DNA from: Perkinsus olseni
Taxonomy: Eukaryota; Perkinsozoa; Perkinsida; Perkinsidae
NCBI GenBank assembly: GCA_013115135.1
Contig: JABANP010000035.1
Span: 124,001-188,000 of the forward strand
Direction: 5' to 3'
Length of the DNA stretch: 64,000 bases
Every line of letters starts with the position of its first letter. The first letter of the stretch is position 1. Below, piece by piece: positions 56,165 through 64,000 of this stretch. Made by a program: the position numbers and the translations under genes. The notes under the pieces are model-generated. The model had not been told where the DNA came from. It made no database searches and saw nothing but the letters and a program-made list of their open reading frames with translations.

Positions 56165-59100
56165 ATACACCAGGTTATTTTTGAACTGCGCTGGAAGGAT
56201 CCGCGACTCCTATTTCTCTCAACAGCGAAGTCGCATAGCTCCCACGCGGTAGGTAGAACTGAGGTCGACGGCGAACACAAAATGACCACGCAGCGCCGCT
56301 CGGCAGATGCTCTCACCTCAAGGATGAGATTTGGCCTCTCCATGGGGCTTTTCTCCCGATTTCTTGCCTAGCAGACATTGCCAGAGGCTTAACAACCAGG
56401 GGCCTTGCTATCGACACATTTCTTATGCGGCATGCGAGAAGTTCAGTCAAGTCATGTTTGAGTTCCTCACGCGCTCGAGCCGGAGCTTCGCCTCGCTCGA
56501 TCGAATCCTCGACTAGATCACCATACCTGACCCAGGAGGCAGCGGTACCACATGCACCCGGTGGGAGGAATCTATCTAGCGGCCTCAAAGGGATATCAAA
56601 GGAGAAGCTCATTGTCAAACTCACGCTCTTATTACGGCTCTAATGTTGGATATACAAGCGAGCGGCAGCTCACACAACTCCCCCTCCCCCATTGCTTACA
56701 ACTGCTGGACATCAACCCCCGCGTCCCTCGCAGGGCAGATTCCTTCACGCTGCAGGCCTAGCTGAGGCAAGCGTATGTCGTTGATAGTGTACCTGACGAA
56801 ACCGCTTGCTGGTTACGAGTTCAGCGGAACGTTCACTCACTGACAGGCTTCTTCATCCGACTCAACACGTTTCAGTCTCTCGAAGTTAGCTCCCGCTCCC
56901 ACTGCGACTAGGTCACCAACTCGAACGCAAAGGCCGCCATCTCGTATGCGCCTGCAACGGTCGACCGATGGGAAGCCTCGCATCGACCCCTTGGGTAAAT
57001 CGGATATCACATTGCCTGGTACCGCTGACTTTGCTATAAAGACTCTTGATTCAAGAGAATGAGGAAGCGATGCGTCCAAATACTGGCGATATTATCAACT
57101 TATATCATTATACGACCGGGATTAAAATATGCCGGTAGTGGTATATTAGCTCCCCAAATTGTCGAGGAGATTCGCAACAGCGCCTGGATCATTGAAGTCA
57201 GTACACGACCACCAATCCCTGGATAGAATCTTCCCTTGACTCCCTCAACCCGAACTCCCTCAACCACCTGCTTGCTAGACGGTTCCATAAGCAGGCCGAG
57301 TAAGCCGTTGGGAACAAGTGAAGCATGGCCTTGGGGAGATTGAGATGTTTGACAGCCTCGCGGTACTTCGGCTCATCCGCATCGTCCCCAACATACTCAA
57401 GCAACTCCTTCCACCTAACGTGTAAGAGCAACTTGAAAAGCCCTCAAGCGTCGCTGCACTCACAACTTGAGCTTCTCTTGGATCGGCCTGGGTAGCGTCT
57501 TCAACCGCTGCAAAGGCCTTGGTAGCGCGCCCATCCCGCATCCATTCCTCGTGCATCTGTCAGTCAATAAACCATCCATCATGAGTCGTTTATTCCACTC
57601 ACATCGCGAGCAAAAGCTGTGTTTGAATCAGAGGGTCGTGCCCACAGTTGCAGTGCCAGTTTAATGTCGCCTGCCAGCAACGCCCCACCGATGAGGACCT
57701 GGGGAGGCTCAACTCACTTCGAAGCCAGCGAGCTAGCCTACTGGCACGGAAGCTCCGTCGACCTCAAACCCGAAGCGTTGCATCCCAAAATAGTTGATGA
57801 ATCCGACAGTTTGCAAAGACTTCAGCTTCTTCGGCGCGCCCTCACAAACACCTCTGATCCGGAGGCCGAACCAGTTCCTAATGAAGGAACCGGTTACAAT
57901 CCCTGCTAGGCTGAGACCCTGGCTCGGAATTCCTCTCACCCCATCAACATCCCTGACCTTAGCTTGCGACCAGTGTTGTCAACCTGGAAGTTGTCGACGC
58001 GGACAGATCCTGTTCCTGCCAAGTCTTCATTGAGTTGTTCCACAGCAGCTCTTATCTGCGCCTCGCTATGCGTCGCTGGCGCGCTGATGAATCTAAAACG
58101 TTTCACGCGCCACAAAATGACACATCAACCATTCACGCTCACTGATGTGTTATGCCGCGTTTATCTTTCAATCCGGCATAATGCACCGAGTCCCTCGGCA
58201 GCCGCAATTGGCGTTCAAGCCCGAGCAAGAAAGTCTGCAATTCGACGTTCTGTTTTTCGAGCACGAACCTCCAACGAGGTGTCCTCGACAAGCTCAACTG
58301 AGTGTGCTCCCGCGTCCATCTCGCTTGCACCAAAAGGGATTTCTGAAACCAGTTCTGGCAAGTGCACCATCATCCCCGACTCACTGCTTCGCCGCCGCTC
58401 GACACTTCAAATTCCAAATCCCGCAGAGTGCTCTTCGTCCCTTCGACAAACCGGTTGAGGATATCTTCATCAGATTTGTGACCTCTCGTGCGTAGTGTCA
58501 GAGTTAGCGTGTCAGAAGAATATCTGATCGGCCAGCGGTTGAACGCCGAATACGCTACCGTGAGTTCACCCGGCCACGAAGAACCTGATCAGCTGCTGCA
58601 CATCATCTTCGCTCATGTACGATCGCAGATGGGCGTTCAACTCTGCGTTAACCACCAGCCCGACCTCAACATGGTCTCTTGTGAATTTGGTCGTGATGAA
58701 AACAGGCACCTGCGGGGGAAAGGACCGCTCCTGTGCTCCCAGGCCTGAGAACCGGACGTCTCCGACCACGGGGAAGGAGTCGGTATCTACCTTCTACTAC
58801 CTCGGCAAAGAAAGATTCGACTCACCTTACACGAAAATGCCTTCTTCAGCATGGCTCCCTTGAGTTGGAACAGGTCACTGTGATCGAGGCCCCCCTTCGG
58901 TAGCGAGCTTATAAGCGCGTATCCCCCTCGCACGGCCTGAAGCAACAGATGCCTACTTTGTCGTTGACGGGGTACCCTGGTGTTAATTCTGATCTCACGC
59001 GTTGACTCTTGACGAAGCGTTTGATCTTGTCGACCGCATCAGCGCCACACTTCCTGCCTATGAACACTTCGATTTCACGGTGGCTCATGTCATACCTGCA

Positions 59101-59726
59101 CCAAATATAGCGACCCTCCTCAGACGAACCTCGATGATTCATCCGCTATAACTGTTCCGCTCGGAAAAAGCAAACACTATATAAACCTTCGTTGTGTTGC
59201 CTTACCCCTGCCGAAAGGACGACGCTAGGTCTTGGCCAGAATTCCATGTCCCAAACGGTGATTCGGAGGCAACTTCCTCATCGAAGTCGTGCAACCTGCA
59301 CAGGCGATCCTGATAGGGCTCCGCTTGATGATACGAAGATTACTCGTGCATATTCTGCTGGGTCATTGCCCTCTCGACAACGGCCCAACTTTTCAGCAGG
59401 GGTTCACCAGACATTCGGGCGACCTTACCGTCTATACCAACCTCTCGCACTTGGAAGTCTCGAACCTGTCCGTGGCTGTTCGTCAGAGCTAACTCGCAGG
59501 ATGTGAGCTTATTAAGGACTACGTGAGTCTTGAGCGTGCCGCCTATTCGCTCATTTCCAATGAACTCTGTTACTCCGACACTCTCTGGCGACGGAGATTT
59601 CGGGTTCGTTCTTGCTGCCTTCTGTTTGCCCGCTGTCGGAATATCTGTTGTCAATCTACGCATCTGCTCCGTCCGACTGGGCAAATTTCTCTGCAGTTCG
59701 CGACGAAAAACCGATGAACCCATCAT
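56165..59726 (-). CDS. PUS7: PUS7/TruD-family tRNA/mRNA pseudouridine synthase
   Basis: The minus-strand ATG at 59726 starts MMGSSVFRRELQRNLPSRTE. The family entry motif GVTEFIGNERIGGTLKT is spliced to VRDFQVREVGIDGK. The catalytic motif is SVHYAGLKDKRGITHQ (about 58150-58180), with the nucleophilic Asp in GLKDKR. Then come RFRFISAPATHSEAQIRAAV, VDNFQVDNTGRKLR, GFINYFGMQRFG (about 57790), ALLAGDIKLALQLW, LPKAMLHLFPTAYSACLWNR and CVRVGDLVAVGAGANFERL, followed by YTINDIRLPQLG. These match the TruD catalytic and insertion subdomains of eukaryotic Pus7, which modifies U in UNUAR contexts of tRNA and mRNA. Many introns are present. The last exons (56630-56165) are less certain, and the exact stop is not fixed. 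Confidence 0.85.
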
Positions 59727-59944
59727 TCATCTTAGCAGCTACAACGGAGTAGGACCAACATCCACTTTAACCTCTTAGCTGAACTTAACGCGATCCTTCA
59801 ACTACAACAAGAATTGGCGATAGAGCACTGGCATGTTGCACCGTGACTATCGCAACATCATGAATAATGGCAATAGCGAGCTAGAGTGCTGGCCTATCCG
59901 CCAACATTATCGATCATGTGCTTACTGGGCATGATATTCGATCC

Positions 59945-60981
59945 TCACGGAATGTCATCGTCATTTAGCAGGCTGCTGACCTCCCAACCATCCTCAGGCA
60001 CTTCTGACTGAAATGAATCTGCAAGGAGATTCTCCCGGTGGTCTAGCTCTCTGCGACTATGAGCATCGGTACTCGATGAGGATACCCGCTGACAAACGAC
60101 CAAAGGAGATGCGGCTCACTTCCACAGTCCATCCACGACGAGTCACTTCCACCGCTTTCACCGGGGAAAATAAAGCTCGAATGCGCGGAGGAAGTATCCG
60201 ATACGTCTCCTATGGATTCTGACAAGAGGGAATTGCGGAGTTGCGCATGTACTTCGGAGAATTCACGGAACGGCAGTCTTCAGTCGCCAGCGGGGCAAGA
60301 CGCAGCCGCTTGCCCAGCTCACCTTCGGCGTCCAGGAGATCGTCAGCTTTGCTCGCTGTGGATCCTATCGCCACCTCAATCAGCTGTGTAGGGTCTAATA
60401 CTTCTCCTGCAAGGTACAAGGGAATGACGCCCTAGAGAGATCTCCCCGCACACCTGTGTCGGAGTTGATGATGCACCAAACCATGTGATCAGCTCCTTCA
60501 CCAACCACCGTAACATTACGGAGATCAAGGACCACTTGGGCCACCTCTCCAGGCTGCAGGCCGGCAAGATGAAGCCTTGGACAACCTCCATCACATCTCC
60601 CGTGACAGAACTGAAACGAACAAGAAATACTCCTGATCGTCACGAAGCCCGACTGAAATAATCTGACGGATCTCATGGTAGATCACCAAACCCGTTGAGT
60701 CCTACTTGCAGGGCGGCTGTCTCGGGCCATCTTCTACTCCCACGGTTTTTGACGTAACCAACGATGTCGATATCAGTGTGCGTCTGCTTGGACTCCAGGA
60801 AAATGCTTTGCGGGGGCGGGTCTAAGCCATTCATTGAGCGGGATTCATTCTGCGCCGATCGGGACAACCAAAAGTGGCCAACATTAAATGCTTCGCTCCG
60901 CCGATTTTCCGCTCCGTCACCCTCTCGCGCATGATCAGGCGTGCTCACTAAGAGCTTGCCCTTGCCCTCGCGTTGAGACAT
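59945..60981 (-). CDS. unknown protein with beta-rich middle
   Basis: The minus-strand ATG at 60981 begins MSQREGKGKLLVSTPDHARE. It continues with FNVGHFWLSRSAQNESRS and IFLESKQTHTDIDIVGYVKN. A spliced exon gives LHLAGLQPGEVAQVVLDLRN with VTVVGEGADHMVWCI, suggesting a beta-sandwich or OB-like fold. Then follow LAGEVLDPTQLIEVAIGSTA and an acidic C-terminus EVPEDGWEVSSLLNDDDIP with TGA at 59945-59947. I could not name the family. Exons are short and closely spaced, as in the neighbours. Confidence 0.45.
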
Positions 60982-61060
60982 TTTGAACCCCATCTCGCAG
61001 GATTGGGCGGAGGATCTCAGTACTCCTATTCGTTCGTTAGTTGGCGTCTCCTTGCAGCAA

Positions 61061-62053
61061 TGTCGTTGCTACGTCGTGCTGCGTGCCCGCAAAGGCTCGT
61101 ACCCAAACGTGTGTGTGAGGCTGTTAAGAACCCCTTGATCGGTGGACCTAACCAGAAGGCTCGTGGTGCTATCACGAGTGGATTCGCCGGTGGCGGCGCT
61201 AAGAGATTGTAAGGTTCATATCCTCGAGTACGCGTTGCTGGTGTGATGGTCGTGATTTGAGCTTTCTTGTCGAGGAAAGGCACTCGTGTGGGTTTTTTGG
61301 CGAGATCTGTTTCTCCTCTATTTCAGGGGAGGCAAGGGGTATGGTATCATGGCTGATTGGTGTGACCACGGATACAGCTTCACCAAAGGGCAGGCTATCA
61401 CAGGTGAGATGGGCGCCTGCAGGCGCTCAATGCCCCACAGATTGAAACGTTCCTTAATAACGAGCAATACATGAATTAATCATCACGTTTTCCTGCTCTT
61501 GAGGCTTCGACCGTCTTCTGCTCAGTGTCCCACGGAGTCGTGTAATGCCCATAGCCTTCAGGTATGCCTCATTGGCCTCTGTGGTGCGGTGGTGGTGTTC
61601 CTGATAAGTTCATCAAGATCGATCCTGATGTCCACTTCAACTTGCAGGTATGCTCTCAGCTCCGACGTTGCACTTCCGTGTTTTCGTTCAGAAAGTGTGA
61701 AGTTAACTTCTTCGTACTCTCAGGGCTACCGTGAACGCATTGGATGGTATGGGTTCTTCACCGCATTCTTGCAAGCCAACTACCACGCATTTGTCTACTT
61801 CGTGCGCTTCATTCCAATCAACATAGCAATTTTCTGGATCTACATGAATGTAAGCGTGAGCCAGTCGAGGTGTCGTGTCCTGTGCCGAGTCCCGAACTCA
61901 CGACTGAGGGAGGCCTTTTCAAGGTCGTTCTCCTCCCTCGTGAGTCATCTGCCAATTCATCCGCAGGAACGTCAAAGAGAGCCGCAGGAGAATGTGATGG
62001 ATCATGAAGAGTTCTTCAGGGACTTCGACTCGATCTACCTCGGACAAGTGTAG
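61061..62053 (+). CDS. small single-pass protein, possibly mitochondrial
   Basis: The ATG at 61061 gives a basic, Arg-spaced start (MSLLRRAACPQRLVPKRVCE) like a mitochondrial targeting peptide. Exons then encode GGPNQKARGAITSGFAGGG, GGKGYGIMADWCDHGYSFTK, and PHWPLWCGGGVPDKFIKIDP with DVHFNLQ. Next are GYRERIGWYGFFTAFLQANY, a membrane helix (FVYFVRFIPINIAIFWIYM) and a soluble tail ending DHEEFFRDFDSIYLGQV at 62053. The presequence-like start plus one helix resembles lineage-specific subunits of the respiratory complexes or ATP synthase in alveolates. That is speculation; no family was recognised. Confidence 0.5.
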
Positions 62054-62468
62054 GTGGCGTCGCTGCCGCGCCGCTCGACATCGCCGCAAGGGGTATTCTC
62101 CGACTTTGTCGCGTCAGGTTCGACCATCACCGATTTGCCGAGTGGCTTGCTCGTCGTCGTGCCGTGAAGTGGGGCTACGCCGACCAGATACATATCCCGC
62201 CTGTTCATTAGTGCGTGGCGTGGTTGTACGCGATCCTACAGGCGTACTATCCGTGTGAAGAAGAAACAACTGATATTAGCATTTATTTTGGAAAGCACAG
62301 GTCGGGGCTATGATGCCTCGGCCGGAACCATTTGAGGAGTATCTCTGGTCGAAGCTGGAAGATGCACAACAGTTGGATTGTCTTATTACCACCTAGGGTT
62401 TCGTGTTGACAGTGCGATCACTGGTTCTATAATCGGGCCGCTCTTACGCGACGCTAAATCGTTGCAAA
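62054..62468. other. intergenic between tandem genes
   Basis: No gene was recognised. The sequence includes a 3' region of the upstream gene and the promoter of the ATP-grasp gene. Confidence 0.35.
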
Positions 62469-64000
62469 ATGCGGTCATCGCATTCCCGTGTCTTTGGGTC
62501 AGTTGCTACCATGGATGAGGCTCTGCAAGTAGCGCGTAACCGGCCCGACCCGGGCACCTGGGCTTCCCCACGTACATCGCGACCGACGTCAGCCGACGTC
62601 ACATGCAAGGCTGAGGAGCTGAGCCTGGAAGACTACGCCTTCGAGCTTTCTGGTTTTGATTCCTCGACCACCACTACTACTCATTTTGACACTGATATGT
62701 TTTCGGGAGGTGCACGCCATCCAGCAGTTGAAAGCCGCTTTTACTCGGAGCAGATTCTGGACGCACCGGGTTCCTTGCGCACTCCTATGTCTGAGGGCGA
62801 TCGGCGCAAAGTCGTTGAGGATATGATACCGACGGCGACGTACAAGATGCTCAGGAAGATCCCTCCTGAAATCCTATCAACCACTGGGCCGTCGGGAGAT
62901 GCTTTACGGATGCAGCTTCTAAAAGGAGCATGCATTGTCTTTTTTTCAGCTGGGTATCCGGGGAAGCGGTTTGTTTACGAAACTGCTGAACGCCTTGGTG
63001 TTAAATCTGTTATTATTGATTCACCCGGATCCTGGGCGGAGGCTCTTCTTGCCGAAGGCGTCATCGCTAAATTTGTCCCCATTGACATGACGCAAGACTC
63101 CAAGACCGTTTTTGATCTGGCTTATAAAGCCATTCTTGGCCTGAAGGACGACCCCCTGGTTTGTGGCGCAGACGGTATCTGTACCGATGGTGGAATTGTC
63201 GGTCCCAGTGGTCGCGCGCCTCGCCGAGTCTCTGGGTATGCGTGGGCCGAGCCCTGCAGCAGTGGACACGGTACGAGACAAGTACAGGATGCGGGAGGCT
63301 CTCCAGAAGCGAGATCTTCCTGGAGTCAAGGTACGATCCGACGTTGTGGTGTGAGCGTAATGAAAATGCCTCTCTCGAGATCACTTTGATGCCGTGTCCC
63401 GTGCAGCGTACCGGGATTGTGTTCGCTGCCTCAGCATTACCTTATCCGCTCTGTCGAAGACCTCGATCACGCTGCATCTCACGTTGGGTTCCCCGCAGTA
63501 ATGAAGCCCGTGTCCGGCGCAGCATCTCTTGGGGTGGAAAAGGTACGTCTCAGTCGACCGATCGTCCCGCAGGAGCGCTCCGCTCCTCGAATTCTTCCGC
63601 TGGTCGTTGTCAACATCCGGATCGTTGGATGCTTTGTTGTGGACAACTTCTCTCAGGTGACTTCTCGCGATGAGCTATTCAAAGTTTACGGTGAAGTGCA
63701 AGATCTGCTCTCTAAGTTAGTCATTAACTCGGGCGCTCTGGAGCGCGACAGTGTACCGGTTGGGCCTGGGGCAACATCGGTCAAGGCAGATAAGTGCATG
63801 AATACATCGGTGGTGCTGGAAGAATATTTGGACGGTCAAGAGGTCGACATCGACATCGTTTTATCTCCTGGGCTCGGTTGCACCTACTGCGGAATACACG
63901 ACAATGGTCCCGACAATGGAACCCTACTTCGCTGAGACTTGGGGTGTATTGCCTAGCGCTCTCCCGGACCAAGACGTCGACGAGCTGAAGCAGCTGGCAT
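62469..64000 (+). CDS. ATP-grasp ligase, carnosine-synthase-like (partial)
   Basis: The ATG at 62469 opens a frame with a Rossmann-like first domain (LLKGACIVFFSAGYPGKRFV; RLGVKSVIIDSPG), followed by ADGICT. One base must be skipped at about 63184-63186 to continue as MVELSVPVVARLAESLGMRG and PSPAAVDTVRDKYRMREALQ, the hinge before the ATP-grasp fold. After an intron, HYLIRSVEDLDHAASHVGFP with AVMKPVSGAASLGVEK gives the ATP-binding lysine region. After further introns, VVLEEYLDGQEVDIDIVLS gives the acidic metal/ATP motif. The order and EEYLDGxEVDID motif resemble carnosine synthase and related amino-acid ligases, which form peptide bonds using ATP. The substrate is unknown. The gene runs off the right edge. 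Confidence 0.7.

Overview
This is eukaryotic nuclear DNA. Genes lie on both strands, are split by many short GT-AG introns (often about 45-60 nt), and include spliceosomal, nucleolar and mitochondrial-carrier families. The sequence alone does not name the species. The dense short introns, compact spacing and protein style suggest a perkinsozoan-like alveolate protist. That is an inference, not a database match.

Layout. At 1-208 is the 3' end of a small membrane gene. At 657-3388 (+) is a SANT/Myb-domain gene. On the minus strand follow an ankyrin-repeat TKL kinase (7705-4420) and a long gene (13129-7940) that I read as eight degenerate PHAX-type RNA-binding modules followed by a Gly/Lys-rich stretch. 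At 13468-14443 is a mitochondrial carrier and at about 14980-16311 an RRM protein. An EF-hand gene with a C-terminal membrane anchor (minus, 26859-17264) is cut within its first coding exon by a 7.05-kb LTR retrotransposon (19714-26764). The element has identical 254-bp LTRs, gag-protease, RT, RNase H and a DD35E integrase.

Further right: an SR140/U2SURP-like splicing factor (27217-29627), a membrane protein (31059-29776), an ERMP1-like M28 peptidase (34401-31293), a Sen1-type SF1 helicase (34935-39772), a LisH/WD40 protein (40069-42325), a class-III aminotransferase (42945-44646), a RanBP2-type zinc-finger protein (47356-46067), an AGFG-type ArfGAP (47895-50339), NSA2 (50578-51887), two coiled-coil genes, a tRNA-Asn lying inside an intron, PUS7/TruD (59726-56165), an unknown gene (60981-59945), a small single-pass protein (61061-62053), and the 5' part of an ATP-grasp ligase (62469-64000).

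Many of these genes serve RNA metabolism: PHAX modules, RRM protein, SR140, Sen1, RanBP2 finger protein, NSA2 and PUS7. There is no operon logic; neighbours are independent transcription units, several with short divergent intergenic regions. Exon boundaries were placed by eye from splice-site consensus plus protein-family continuity, so they are approximate. Several otherwise well-conserved genes need a one-base frame correction at short homopolymers; these are listed and should be treated first as possible assembly errors.
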